Shown here: positions 1-10,318 of the stretch, in pieces | Numbering within the stretch: the first letter of the stretch is position 1 | Layout of the letters: each line of letters opens with the position of its first letter | Assembly: GCA_963819635.1 (NCBI GenBank) | Contig: CAWFWX010000008.1 | Span: 1-64,000 of the forward strand | Source of the DNA: JACVRW01 sp963819635 | GTDB taxonomy: Bacteria; Actinomycetota; Thermoleophilia; Solirubrobacterales; Thermoleophilaceae | Direction of reading: 5' to 3' | Length of the DNA stretch: 64,000 bases | The notes under the pieces: generated by a model | Database searches by the model: none | The model's input: the letters and a program-made list of their open reading frames with translations, nothing else | Told to the model about the DNA's origin: nothing | Position numbers and translations under genes: made by a program

Positions 1-833
1 AGTGGATCGCCTGGTAGCCGAAGCGGCCCTTGTCGCAGAGCCAGCCGTCGTCCACGTCCTCGTTGTCACGCGCGAGCACGCGCACGACCTTCCGTCGTCG
101 CGGACGGTGAACTTCACGTTGCACTGGCTCGGGCAGAGCATGCAGATCGAGCCCGAGTCCTCGATGTCCCACGGCCGCGCGCGGAAGCGGTAGGCGGTGG
201 ACGTGAGCGCGCCCACCGGGCAGAGCTCGATGATGTTGCCGCTGAACGGCGCGACGTACGGGTGGCCGTCGTGGGTGCCGACGAACGTGTGGTCCGCGCG
301 CTCGAGGAACACCAGCTGGTAGTCCTCCGCCACCTCCTGCGAGAAGCGCACGCAGCGGTAGCAGAGGATGCAGCGCTCGCGGTCGATCGCCACGAGCGGC
401 GACAGCTCGAGCGGCTTCTTGAAGTGGCGCTTGGGCTCGATGAAGCGCGAGCGGCCGGCGCCCCAGCCGAACGAGATGTCCTGCAGCGGGCACTCGCCGC
501 CCTTGTCGCAGACCGGGCAGTCGAGCGGGTGGTTGATCAGCAGGAACTCGACGATCGCGTTCTGCGCGTGCTTGACGCGGTCGCTGGTCGTGGTCACGAC
601 CATGCCGTCCTTGACCGGCGTGGAGCACGAGGTCTGCAGCTTCGGCATGCCCTCGATCTCGACGAGGCACATGCGGCAGGCGCCCACCGGCGCGCCGAGC
701 TTGCGCTCGTAACAGAAGTAGGGGATCTCGACGTCGCCGAGCTTCGCGGCGTCCACGAGCATCGTGCCCTCAGCCGCCTCGACCTCCCGGCCGTCGATCT
801 CGAAGGTGATCAGCTTCGGCTCTGGGCGAGCCA

Positions 834-834
<1 letters not shown>
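1..834 (-). CDS. nuoG: NADH-quinone oxidoreductase subunit G (N-terminal part, cut by window edge, one frame break)
   Basis: NuoG is the iron-sulfur subunit of the complex I peripheral arm and passes electrons from NuoF towards NuoB. About 278 residues are present. A 2Fe-2S ferredoxin domain shows C41, C53, C56 and C70. A His-Cys3 4Fe-4S site follows (H102, C106, C109, C115), then C155/C158/C161 with C205 for a further cluster, and the start of the molybdopterin-type domain with CMLCPSQC. The ATG overlaps the nuoF stop by one base (TGATG). Near position 91 one base appears to be missing: the other frame continues cleanly with DDGWLCDKGRF, a standard NuoG motif. I read this as a consensus error, since the rest of the operon is intact. 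Confidence 0.93.
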
Positions 835-2158
<1,324 letters not shown>

Positions 2159-2162
<4 letters not shown>

Positions 2163-2860
2163 GCCGCGCCTCCCTCGGGGGTCGACGGCGGCTCGCCGCC
2201 CGCCTGCGCCGGGCCGTTCCAGGGCAGCCGGTAGTCGGAGTCCTCGAGGCCGCGGCCGGGCAGCACCGTGCGCTTCGCCTTGACGGCGGACACGAGCTCG
2301 GGGGCGTCAGAGATGTCCAGCGGGCCGACGTAGCGCCCGTCGATCGAGGCCATCGGCGCCATGTCGCACGCGCCGAGGCACTCGAACTCGCGCACCTCGA
2401 CGTCCTCGAGCCCCTGGTCGCGCGCCTGCTCGGCGATCGCGTCGTAGACGGCCTTCGCGTTGCGCCCGTAGCACGCGACGCTGGTGCAGACGTAGACGTA
2501 GCGGCTGCCGCTGGGCTTGGTGCGCAGCATGTCGTAGAAGGTCGCCACGCTCGAGAGGTAGGCGGGCGTGACCTGCATGACGCACGCGACCTGCGTGATC
2601 GCGAGCGGCGAGCACCAGCCGTGGTGGTCCTGCGCGGCGCCGAGCGCCGGCAGCGCCGCCGAGTGGCGGTCGGGGTACTTCGCCATGTGCCCCTCGATCG
2701 CCTCGCGCAGCGCGCCCGGGACCTCGACCTCGGCCGGATCGGGGATCGTGGCCGGGTCGTCGTCGAGCCGGACCGCCTCGTCCCAGCCGGGGGGCGTGGG
2801 GGCGGAGCGCAGCGCGCCCTCGTCGCCGGCGGCGTGCATCTGCTCGTGCTCGGAGCTCAC
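2159..2860 (-). CDS. nuoE: NADH-quinone oxidoreductase subunit E
   Basis: NuoE is the small 2Fe-2S (thioredoxin-fold) subunit that pairs with NuoF in the NADH dehydrogenase module. Ligands are visible as CTSVAC and, about 35 residues later, CLGAC. I chose the GTG at 2860 because it forms a GTGA overlap with the nuoD stop. The same open frame runs far upstream through nuoD in a shadow reading that should not be used. At 233 residues it is longer than the usual 160-180, because of an acidic N-terminal leader of about 45 residues and a Pro/Gly-rich tail. Both extensions look disordered. Confidence 0.95.
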
Positions 2861-4146
2861 CGGTCCACCCCGCCGAGGATCGGGTCGAGCATCGCGATCG
2901 ACGAGATGAAGTCGGCGATCAGCCCGCCCTCGCCCATCTGCTTGAGCGCCTGGAGGTTCACGAAGCTCGGGTCGCGCATATGCACGCGCGCGGGCTTGGC
3001 CGAGCCGTCGGCGACGATGAAGCAGCCGAGCTCGCCGCGCGGCGACTCGATCGGCACGTACGTCTCGCCCGGCGGCACGCGGAAGCCCTCGGTCACGAGC
3101 TTGAAGTGGTGGATCAGCGCCTCCATCGAGGTGGCCAGCTCGTGGCGCGGCGGCAGCGCGACCTTGCGGTTGTCGGTGATGGTCGGGCCCTCGGGCAGGC
3201 CGTCGAGGCACTGCTCGACGATCTTCAGCGACTCGCGCATCTCCGCGATGCGCACGCGGTAGCGGTCGTAGTTGTCGCCGACGGTGCCGACCGGGATCCT
3301 GAACTCGAAGTTCTCGTAGCCCGAGTAGGGCATGGCCTTGCGCAGGTCCCAGGGGTTGCCGGACGCGCGCAGCAGCGGCCCGGTCACGCCCATGGCGAGC
3401 AGGTCCTCCTCGGGCACGATGCCGGTGCCCTTCAGGCGCTGGAGCCAGATCTCGTTGCGGTCGAGCAGCGCCTCGTACTGGTCGAGGCGGGTGGGCATCA
3501 GCTTCACGAACTCGCGCACCTTGTTCTCGAAGCCGGGCGGGATGTCCTCGAAGACGCCGCCGACCTGGAAGTAGCGCGTGTGCATGCGCTGGCCGCTCGA
3601 CATCTCGAACATGTCGAGCACGAGGTCGCGGTCGCGGCAGCCCCACCAGAGCATCGTGATCGCGCCGATGTCGAGCGCCGCCGTGGCGATCCAGAAGAGG
3701 TGGCTGGAGATCCGGTTGAGCTCCAGGTGCAGCACGCGCAGCCACTGCGCACGCTCCGGGACCTCGACGTCCAGCAGCTTCTCGGTGGCCATGCAGAACG
3801 CCATCGCGTTGTAGTAGTAGGCGAGGTAGTCCATCCGCTCGACGAACGTGATGGCCTTCCAGTACTGCTGGTCCTCGCAGCTCTTCTCGATGCCGGTGTG
3901 GACGTAGCCGATGATCGGCTTGACGTCGCGGACCGTCTCGCCCTCGAGCGTCGTCAGCAGGCGCAGCACCCCGTGCGTGGCGGGGTGGTGCGGGCCGATG
4001 TTGACCGTGAAGAGCTCCTCGTCGAGCGCGTGGTCGCTCTCGACGGTGGCGGCCGTGCCGGAGACCGGCTCGTCGCCCATGTGCTCCATCGTCACGGAGG
4101 CTTCCCGCTCCCTGTACGGGACCTTCAGGGGGTCGTTCTCAGTCAT
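2857..4146 (-). CDS. nuoD: NADH-quinone oxidoreductase subunit D
   Basis: NuoD is the 49-kDa-type subunit that lines the quinone pocket together with NuoB. The 429-residue protein carries the family blocks FTVNIGPHHPATHGVLR, GYVHTGIEKSCEDQ and the C-terminal IASIAMLDPILGGVDR-like ending (here SSIAMLDPILGGVDR). The ATG lies inside the end of nuoC (8-base overlap). An internal ATG about 20 residues in could also serve, since the N-terminal leader is not conserved. No frame break is seen, and the gene is a standard member of the operon. Confidence 0.97.
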   Translation of the reverse strand: MTENDPLKVPYREREASVTMEHMGDEPVSGTAATVESDHALDEELFTVNIGPHHPATHGVLRLLTTLEGETVRDVKPIIGYVHTGIEKSCEDQQYWKAITFVERMDYLAYYYNAMAFCMATEKLLDVEVPERAQWLRVLHLELNRISSHLFWIATAALDIGAITMLWWGCRDRDLVLDMFEMSSGQRMHTRYFQVGGVFEDIPPGFENKVREFVKLMPTRLDQYEALLDRNEIWLQRLKGTGIVPEEDLLAMGVTGPLLRASGNPWDLRKAMPYSGYENFEFRIPVGTVGDNYDRYRVRIAEMRESLKIVEQCLDGLPEGPTITDNRKVALPPRHELATSMEALIHHFKLVTEGFRVPPGETYVPIESPRGELGCFIVADGSAKPARVHMRDPSFVNLQALKQMGEGGLIADFISSIAMLDPILGGVDR

Positions 4147-4660
4147 ACCAGCGGGGGAGCTTGTGCTCGTTGAAGGTGAACAGCACCGGCTCGCCGCCCA
4201 TCGGGAAGTCGCGCCGCTGCGGGTGTCCGACGTAGTCCTCGGGCATCAGGATCCGACGCATGTCCGGATGCCCGTCGAAGACGACGCCGAACATGTCGTA
4301 GACCTCGCGCTCCTGGAAGTCCGCGGTGGGGTAGAGGTCGATGACGGTGGGGACGTGCGGGTCGTCGACGCCGACGCGGGTCTTCACGTTCATCCGGTCG
4401 CAGCGCTCCATGGAGAGCAGCTGGTAGTGGATGCCGAGCCGCGGCTCCTCCGGCAGGTAGTCGCAGCCATGCAGGCTGGCGAGGAACGTGAACGGCTCCT
4501 CGTCGCGGTCGCGCAGGTAGGCGATCACGTCGTGCACGGACGCCGGCGCCACCTCCAGCGTCGCCTGGCCGCGGAGGAAGAAGGTGCCCGTGACCGCGTC
4601 GTCGCCGAGGTCGTCGCGTACCCGCTGGGCGATCAGCTCGAGGCCGGTCGCGTCAGGCAA
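4139..4660 (-). CDS. nuoC: NADH-quinone oxidoreductase subunit C
   Basis: NuoC is the 30-kDa-type subunit at the interface of the hydrophilic arm. The 173-residue protein ends with the diagnostic DFQEREVYDMFGVVFDGHP and LMPEDYVGHPQRRDFP blocks. It is a stand-alone NuoC, not a NuoCD fusion. It overlaps nuoB by 8 bases upstream and nuoD by 8 bases downstream, so the operon is packed without intergenic space. Nothing unusual is seen. Confidence 0.96.
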   Translation of the reverse strand: MPDATGLELIAQRVRDDLGDDAVTGTFFLRGQATLEVAPASVHDVIAYLRDRDEEPFTFLASLHGCDYLPEEPRLGIHYQLLSMERCDRMNVKTRVGVDDPHVPTVIDLYPTADFQEREVYDMFGVVFDGHPDMRRILMPEDYVGHPQRRDFPMGGEPVLFTFNEHKLPRWYD

Positions 4661-5270
4661 TGGGGTCCTCGACTTCTTCCGTTCCGTAGGCGTCGTAGCG
4701 CTCGCGCCAGCCGAGGCCCGGGTCCCCGGTGATCTTGTCCTGCAGCTTCATGATCCCGTACATCAGCGCCTCCGGCCGCGGCGGGCAGCCCGGCACGTAG
4801 ACGTCGACGGGCAGGAACTTGTCCACGCCGGCGACGAGCGCGTAGTTGTTGAACATGCCCGCGCTCGAGGCGCAGGCGCCCATCGAGATCACCCACTTCG
4901 GCTCCAGCATCTGGTCGTAGATGCGGCGGATGACCGGCGCCATCTTCACCGACACGCGGCCGGAGATGATGATCATGTCGGCCTGGCGCGGGGTGAAGCG
5001 GATGACCTCGGCGCCGAAGCGGGAGAGGTCGTTCCGCGGCGAGCCGATCGTCGTGATCATCTCGATCGCGCAGCAGGCGAGGCCGAAGCCGAGCGGGAAC
5101 AGGGCGTTCTTGCGGGCCCAGTTCTGCGCGTCCTCGAACTTCGTGAGCAGCAGGCTCTTCTCGACGTGCTCCTCGAGGTCCTTGTCATCGAGTTCGCCGC
5201 GCAGCATCTGCTTGGCGCGCAGCTGCCGGGCGCGGAAGTCGCCGTCCAGCTTGGTGCGGGTCACTTCCAT
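4653..5270 (-). CDS. nuoB: NADH-quinone oxidoreductase subunit B
   Basis: NuoB binds cluster N2, the last iron-sulfur cluster before quinone. The 205-residue protein shows the double cysteine FGLACCAIEM, the MGACASSAGMF cysteine and the VYVPGCPPRPEAL cysteine, which make up the four N2 ligands. An N-terminal extension of about 40 charged residues precedes the core; actinobacterial NuoB proteins often carry such extensions. It overlaps nuoA by 10 bases and nuoC by 8 bases. Confidence 0.97.
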   Translation of the reverse strand: MEVTRTKLDGDFRARQLRAKQMLRGELDDKDLEEHVEKSLLLTKFEDAQNWARKNALFPLGFGLACCAIEMITTIGSPRNDLSRFGAEVIRFTPRQADMIIISGRVSVKMAPVIRRIYDQMLEPKWVISMGACASSAGMFNNYALVAGVDKFLPVDVYVPGCPPRPEALMYGIMKLQDKITGDPGLGWRERYDAYGTEEVEDPIA

Positions 5271-5617
5271 TCGAGGGCTCCCCTTCGCCAGACGAACACG
5301 AACGCGATCAGCAACAGGACGACGAAGATGATCGTCTCCACCAGGGCGAAGGTGCCGAACGCCTCCAGCTGGAGGGCGACCGGGTAGAGAAAGACCACTT
5401 CGATGTCGAACAGGATGAAGAGCATCGCGATCAGGTAGAAGCTGATTCCGAAGCGGAAGCTCTTCTTTACGTCCGACGGCAGGCCGGACTCATATGGCTC
5501 GCGTTTGACCTTGGTCGGTCGCTTCGGCCCGAGAGCGTCGTTCGCGAGCGTGAATGCGGTGCCGATGCCAAGGCCCAGGAGCAAAAAGACGAGGGCTGGC
5601 AGGTAGCTCTTCAGCAA
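5261..5617 (-). CDS. nuoA: NADH-quinone oxidoreductase subunit A
   Basis: NuoA is a small membrane subunit of complex I. The 118-residue protein has three hydrophobic segments (about residues 4-24, 60-80 and 88-108) and the conserved KREPYESGLPS loop with an acidic residue facing the quinone cavity. It is the first gene of the operon. The only workable start is TTG at 5617; no Shine-Dalgarno sequence precedes it, but a -10-like box lies 13 bases upstream, which fits a leaderless or nearly leaderless transcript. Confidence 0.94.
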   Translation of the reverse strand: MLKSYLPALVFLLLGLGIGTAFTLANDALGPKRPTKVKREPYESGLPSDVKKSFRFGISFYLIAMLFILFDIEVVFLYPVALQLEAFGTFALVETIIFVVLLLIAFVFVWRRGALEWK

Positions 5618-5630
5618 GGTGGGGGCCGAT

Positions 5631-5636
5631 GTATAA
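5631..5636 (-). promoter_or_regulatory. Candidate -10 box of the nuo operon
   Basis: Read on the minus strand the hexamer is TTATAC, 13 bases before the nuoA TTG. The expected transcription start would fall about six bases before the start codon. This agrees with the absence of a ribosome binding site. No convincing -35 element was found, so this is a modest call. Confidence 0.4.
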
Positions 5637-5679
5637 CGGTCCTTGTGCGGCGGTGCTACATAGTGCCAAAGGAAGCTTT

Positions 5680-6117
5680 GTGAGCACCGTTCATATGGTG
5701 CTCGGAATCGCGGTCCTCCTGGCCAACGCGGTGGCGGCCGGATGGGGTGGTCTGACGTGGCTGCGCAAGCGCCCGCGATGGTCGATCGGCTTCTGGCCGG
5801 TGCTGCGCGTGGCGCAGGCGCTGGTGGCGGTCCAGGTCGTGCTCGGCCTGCTGCTGGTGGCGCGCGGAGCGTCCGCGCCGGACGGCCTTCACATCGCCTA
5901 CGGCATCTCGCTGCTCGTGATCTCCCTGGTCAGCGAGGGGATGCGCGCGGGCGTGGCGCAGCGCGAGCTGGAGGGCGTCGAGGACATCGACTCGCTGGAG
6001 CGCTCCGAGCAGCTCGCGATCGCGCACCGCGTCGCGCTCGCGGAGGTCGGCGTGATGACCGTCGGCGCCCTGCTGATCCTCACCCTCGCCCTGCGGGCGT
6101 ACCAGACAGGCGGCTGA
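5680..6117 (+). CDS. Small integral membrane protein of unknown function
   Basis: I do not recognise a named family. The protein has about 145 residues and four hydrophobic segments (about residues 6-22, 38-58, 66-86 and 122-140) linked by short charged loops, so it is an inner-membrane protein. I chose GTG 5680 because GGAAG sits five bases upstream; an ATG 15 bases further in is the alternative. It is divergent from nuoA with 62 bp between them, which suggests a role linked to respiration, but that is only context. Its 3' end overlaps the convergent TPR gene by 38 bp. Confidence 0.75.
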   Translation: MSTVHMVLGIAVLLANAVAAGWGGLTWLRKRPRWSIGFWPVLRVAQALVAVQVVLGLLLVARGASAPDGLHIAYGISLLVISLVSEGMRAGVAQRELEGVEDIDSLERSEQLAIAHRVALAEVGVMTVGALLILTLALRAYQTGG

Positions 6118-7351
6118 GCAGCCGCCGCGCGCGCGGCGCCTGGAGTGGCGAGAACGCCGGGTTGATCCTCAGCGCGCGGGCCAGGTGCTCGCGGGCGAGC
6201 GCCTTGCGACCCGTCGCCAGCGCGGCGACCCCGGCGTGGTACTCAAAGCCGGCGTAGCGCGAGCCGATCCGCATCGCCTTGCGTGCGAACGCGAGCCCCA
6301 GCTCCGGCCGGCCGGAGCGCGTCAGCGCCCAGCCGAGCGCGTCGGCCGAGGTGACGCTCGGGGCGGCGCTCCACACCTTGCGGCCCAGCCGGACCGCCTG
6401 TGCGGGATCGCCGTGGGTCGCCTCGATGTTCACGAGCCCGGCGTCGGGGTTGGCGCCGCCGCGCAGCAGCGCCGCCTCCTTCGCGCGCGCCGCCGCGATG
6501 TGCCGTCGGCCGTCGCCCGCGCGCCCGAGCGCCAGCTCAACCTCGCCCAGCAGCACGAGATGGTCCGCGTCGGGACGGTCGCGCACGACGGCCAGCAGGC
6601 TGCGGCGCGCCGGCTCCAGCGCGCCGGCCTGCACCTGGGTGCGCGCGAGGCCGAAGCGGGCGTCCACGTAGCCGGGCAGCCGCGAGAGGGCGAGCCGGTA
6701 CGCGTCGGTGGCGGCGGGCAGCTCGCCGTGGCCGAGGTGCAGGTCGCCGAGCAGCGTCTGCACGTAGGCAACCTGCTCGGGGGCGTCCCCACCCGCGGAG
6801 ACCGCGAGCGCCATCGCGCGCAGCGCGCCGGCGTGGTCGCCGTGCAGCTCGCGGTAGTACGAGGCGCGCGAGTACGAGGCGAGGTTCGGCCTGAGATCGA
6901 TCATCCGTTGCAGCGACCGGCCGGCCGCCTCGTAGCGGCCCAGCTCGATCTGCGCGTCGACGAGGACGGCGTATGGCCGCACCAGGTCGGGTCCCGCCCG
7001 GCGAGCGCGGAGGCCCAAATCGAGCCCGGCGCGGAAGTCGTGCCCGTTCAGCGCCACCAGGCCCTTGCCGGTGAGCGCGTCGGAGTCGCCGGGTGAGCGC
7101 CGGAGGGCCGCGTCGAAGGCGCGCTCGGCGCCGGCAATCAGCGTGCCGCCGGGGTCGCCGGTCTCGCGCGCCCGCTGGATGTAGGCGTTGCCGCGTGCCG
7201 TGTAGGCGCGCGCTTCGGACACATGGGGCTGCACGCTCCGCTCGACCGAGGGCTCGGGTGCGCCGTTCATGGCGCCGAGCACCAGCGCGACCGTGAGGAA
7301 CGCGAGGGCCGGCGCCAGCAGCGCGAAGGGATTGAGGTGGCGAAGGGTCAT
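6080..7351 (-). CDS. Membrane-anchored TPR-repeat protein
   Basis: The 423-residue protein begins with a signal-anchor (about residues 8-26, LLAPALAFLTVALVLGA) and continues as helical tetratricopeptide repeats almost to the C-terminus (for example AERAFDAALRRSPGDSDAL and AREHLARALRINPAFSPL). TPR arrays bind protein partners and have no catalytic residues. AAAGGAG precedes the ATG. It lies 69 bp downstream of the DUF4331 gene on the same strand, and the two probably form one transcription unit acting at the cell surface. The function of the pair is unknown. Confidence 0.85.
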   Translation of the reverse strand: MTLRHLNPFALLAPALAFLTVALVLGAMNGAPEPSVERSVQPHVSEARAYTARGNAYIQRARETGDPGGTLIAGAERAFDAALRRSPGDSDALTGKGLVALNGHDFRAGLDLGLRARRAGPDLVRPYAVLVDAQIELGRYEAAGRSLQRMIDLRPNLASYSRASYYRELHGDHAGALRAMALAVSAGGDAPEQVAYVQTLLGDLHLGHGELPAATDAYRLALSRLPGYVDARFGLARTQVQAGALEPARRSLLAVVRDRPDADHLVLLGEVELALGRAGDGRRHIAAARAKEAALLRGGANPDAGLVNIEATHGDPAQAVRLGRKVWSAAPSVTSADALGWALTRSGRPELGLAFARKAMRIGSRYAGFEYHAGVAALATGRKALAREHLARALRINPAFSPLQAPRARRLLSRLSGTPAGRG

Positions 7352-7420
7352 CGAAGGCTCCTTTCCTCCCGGTGAGGGGAGCGCCGGGCCAGCGGCGCTC
7401 CCCTCGTGCCGGAGGTGGCG

Positions 7421-8817
7421 TCAGCCGCCCGCCGGTGTCGGCGGATGGCCCGGCTCGATCCGGTTGGACGGATCCGAGTCGAAGCCGCTCGTCGGGGCTG
7501 CCAGGTACGGGAACGCGGACAGGAACGGCTTGTCGTTCCGGTCCACCCCGTCGCCCAGCGGCACCGGGTTGTTCTTGAGGATCCCGGCCACGACCTGGAG
7601 CTCGATGTCGACGACGTCGTCACCGAGGCGCCTCCCGTTCGGGAAGCCGGCCGTGTCTCCGCCGATCACGCCGAAGCGATCCTCGGCGCCGCTCGCGGGC
7701 GGTGTGCCGAGGTTCACCTTGATCGTGTCGACGGCGGGCGGGCCCTTGATCCCCTTGTGCTGGTTCAGCCCGGGAAGGCCCTGGAGCAGCGCCTGCACGA
7801 TGTCAGTGCGGTTGTTCTCCGGGGCGTTCACCTTGAACAGGGCGTTCAGCACCGCCGCGAGCTCGGGCTTCACGACGTACTTGCCGTAGAGCGCCGCGTC
7901 GCGGTCGGGGGTGGTGCGGTTGAACTGGTCCTTCTTGCCGAGGGGGATGACCACCTCGTTGACCAGCGGGTTGCCGAGCCGCGAGACCTGGACCCAGCGG
8001 CGATGGGTGCGCTTGCCGCGGTTCGTGACCTTGAGCTTGCGCCGCTCGGTCGTGGACCAGACGCCGACCACCGCGTTCGAGGCGCCGGGGCCCGACACCT
8101 CGCGGTGGTTCTTCGTCACGCGCGGCTCGGGGATCTGCATGACGACGCTCGACGTGTTCATGCCGGCGAAGTCGTCCTTCCCCTGGCCTTCGTTCCCTGT
8201 GCCCTTGCGCACGTTGATCGCGTCGAAGGTCGCTCCCAGGTCGACGAAGAACGGGTCGTCTCGCTGCCCGACGAACACCTTGGTGCCGTCGCGCAGCCGG
8301 CGAGTCGACGCGTTCACGAACGCCTGGTAGTTCGGGAACGTCTTGGGGCCGATGTTCGGCGGGGCCACCGGCAGATTGCGGGCGATCGTGCGATTGCCAC
8401 GACGGGTCTCGCGCACGATCGAGTAGCGCTGCACCACGTTCAGCTTCGGATCCCTGAACCCGGACGCGCCCGGGAGCGCGTAGAGGAACGAGTCCTTGTT
8501 GCGGACCGTGGTCTTGAACTTGTACCGGTAGCTGATGTCCGGTCGGCCGTCTCCCGTGTTGTCCAGGTGGATGTAGTACCTGGCCCGGTCGTCGAACCGG
8601 AAGAAATTCGGTCCGTTGGCCGGGTTCTGATTCCGGATCCAGTTGGCCGCGACGGTCAGCGCGTCCGGTGCGTGGCCGCTGTCCACGCGTACGTGTCCGC
8701 GTCGTCGGCGGCCGGGTCGAGCATCAGGTTCGGGCTCTCTCGATGGCTCGAACCGATGCTCAGGGGCACGGCGATTGCCGCAGCGACGAGCGCCGCGGAA
8801 GCGGTAAGCCGCTTCAT
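7421..8817 (-). CDS. DUF4331 family secreted protein (one frame break near 8675)
   Basis: The protein starts MKRLTASAALVAAAIAVPL, a clear signal peptide, followed by the family hallmark SSHRESP, then NPANGPNFFRFDD, IHLDNTGDGRPDI and a conserved C-terminal RRLGDDVVDIELQ block. The start ATG has a strong GAGGAGGA ribosome site. The N-terminal frame runs into a stop about 45 codons in. One missing base near 8670-8682 restores PDALTVAANWIRNQ, so the gene is treated as intact, about 465 residues. DUF4331 proteins are exported and of unknown function. The next gene downstream encodes a TPR protein. Confidence 0.85.
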
Positions 8818-8969
8818 GCGAGTCCTCCTCTTCCAGGAACTTCGGGGGCGGGGTCATGAGGGCCAGCTCCGCCCCCGCCTGACCACACAATTCGTGGCAG
8901 GCCTCCGACCGGATCAGTCGGCGGCCGATAAAGCCGCAAGACTTTGGCGGCTACTGCGTTTCAGCCCGT

Positions 8970-9366
8970 GTGACGGCGACTTTCGAGAATCGCGACTACG
9001 AGATTCTGCGCCGACCTGGCCTGCGTCAAGCAGGCCCGGGACTTCGCCGAGCAGGTCGCGATCGAGTTCGGATTCGACCCCGACGTCCGCTACCAGCTCA
9101 AGCTGGCGATGAGCGAGGCGGTCACGAACGCCATCCAGCACGGCTCGTCGTCGCGGGACGACAAGGTGTGGATCGAGGCGATGGACGAGAACGGCGCGCT
9201 CGCCTTCTACGTACGCGACACGGGACGGTTCGTGCCGCGGGTGAGGCGCGGCGGCCATCTGTCCGAGAGCGGGCGCGGGCTGGAGTTCATGCGCCGGCTG
9301 ATGGACGAGGTGGACCTGCAGCCGGGTAACGACGGCACGCTGGTCCGCTTCGCGAAGCGCCCCTGA
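8970..9366 (+). CDS. RsbW-like anti-sigma factor kinase / GHKL ATPase (one frame break near 9011)
   Basis: Members of this family are small serine kinases that bind and inactivate alternative sigma factors and phosphorylate anti-anti-sigma partners. About 132 residues can be read. The N box (EAVTNAIQHG), the G1 box (VRDTGRF) and the G2 box (SGRGLEFMRRLMDEV) of the GHKL ATP-binding fold are all present. One base is missing in a CGC(G)CC run near 9011, and restoring it gives ADLACVKQARDFAEQ upstream. No sigma or antagonist gene is adjacent, so its partner is unknown. GTG 8970 is the best start. Confidence 0.8.
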
Positions 9367-9490
9367 AAGAAACCCCGGCGGCTGCCATTCGCCGCCGATG
9401 CAAGACGACCTTGGGCGAATCGTTCGCTGTCCGGGCCGTCAACAGGCCGCCGCCGGGGCAGCGGCGGATTCGCCGCCCCCGGCGTGACTC

Positions 9491-9883
9491 CTACTTCACC
9501 TCGAGCTCGCCCGTCATGCCCAGGTCGGCGTGGTTGCCGACCGTGCAGATCATCGTGTAGGCGCCCGGCCTGAGGTTGACGGTGCCCGAGCGGGCGTCGC
9601 CGCCGGGGAAGGTCGGGGTGCCGCCCAGATCGCGGTCGCCGTGCTCGATCCTTGAGGTTGTGGGCGAGCGAGCCCTGGTTGTCCAGGGTGATCTTCAGCT
9701 TGCCGCCACCGCCCGTCACGACGACGTTCTCGGGGTCGAACGAGTACTCCTTGCCGACCACCTTGAGCTCCTCGCCGGCGCCGACGGTGACGGCGGGAGC
9801 GGGCTTGTCCTCGTCGTCGCCGCCCCCGCAGCCGGCGAGCAGCAGCGGCGGTCAGGGCCTGTGAGCACTATGAGTCGACGCAT
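9491..9883 (-). CDS. Plastocyanin/cupredoxin-like lipoprotein (frame breaks near 9652 and 9850)
   Basis: A secreted blue-copper-type electron carrier or copper-binding protein. The leader ends in a lipobox (LLLAGC) followed by an acidic linker. The beta-sandwich shows EYSFDPENVVV and NQGSLAHNL (first copper His), and the C-terminal loop CTVGNHADLGM supplies Cys, His and Met. That is the full type-1 copper ligand set. Two single-base errors break the frame. It is transcribed divergently from a cytochrome c gene only 25 bp away, and both are predicted lipoproteins, so they may exchange electrons at the outer face of the membrane (inference). Confidence 0.8.
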
Positions 9884-9908
9884 GGGGCGGCGGATACTAT
9901 GCGCGCCC
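9884..9908. promoter_or_regulatory. Compact divergent promoter with overlapping -10 boxes
   Basis: The centre reads ATACTAT on the plus strand and ATAGTAT on the minus strand. TACTAT (9895-9900) lies eight bases before GTG 9909. On the other strand TAGTAT lies ten bases before ATG 9883. Both spacings match leaderless transcription, and neither gene has a Shine-Dalgarno sequence. The alternative cytochrome start (ATG 9899) would lie inside this box. Confidence 0.45.
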
Positions 9909-10300
9909 GTGACCCGCCCCACCGTACTCGCCGGACGCTCGCCGCGCTCGGCTGCCTTGCCGCGGTCGGTGCCGCCGGCTGCTCCCAGGGCAAGATCGAG
10001 GTTCCGGAGCCCAGCCCATCGAGCGCGCCAGGGGGCGGTGCTGTTCAACGAGCACTGCAGCGGCTGCCACACGATCGACGCCGCCAACGCCTACGGGTCC
10101 AAGCCATCGGGCGAGCTGCAGCCGGGCGAGCGCACCAATGGGCCCGACTTCAACGTCCGCCACAGGAGCCGCGACGACGCGCTGTTCGCGATCCGCAACG
10201 GCGGGTTCTCAGGCGCGATCATGCCGGCCAACGTGGTGGTGGGCGAGGACGCCATCCGGTGGCGGAGTTCCTGGCCAAGTACTCGGGCAAGAAGAAGTAG
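9909..10300 (+). CDS. Monohaem c-type cytochrome lipoprotein (several frame breaks)
   Basis: The leader ends in a lipobox (AAVGAAGC), so the protein is anchored outside the membrane. The haem site is CSGCH and the distal ligand is the Met of GAIMPANVV. The fold continues to AEFLAKYSGKKK. Indels near 9930, 10023 and 10258 switch frames, but the cytochrome reads through when they are corrected. GTG 9909 fits a leaderless transcript; ATG 9899 in another frame is the alternative. Neighbours are the divergent cupredoxin and, 18 bp downstream, serS. It probably carries electrons in a respiratory chain, and its partner is not visible here. Confidence 0.8.
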
Positions 10301-10318
10301 CCGGAGCAAGGGGGGCAC

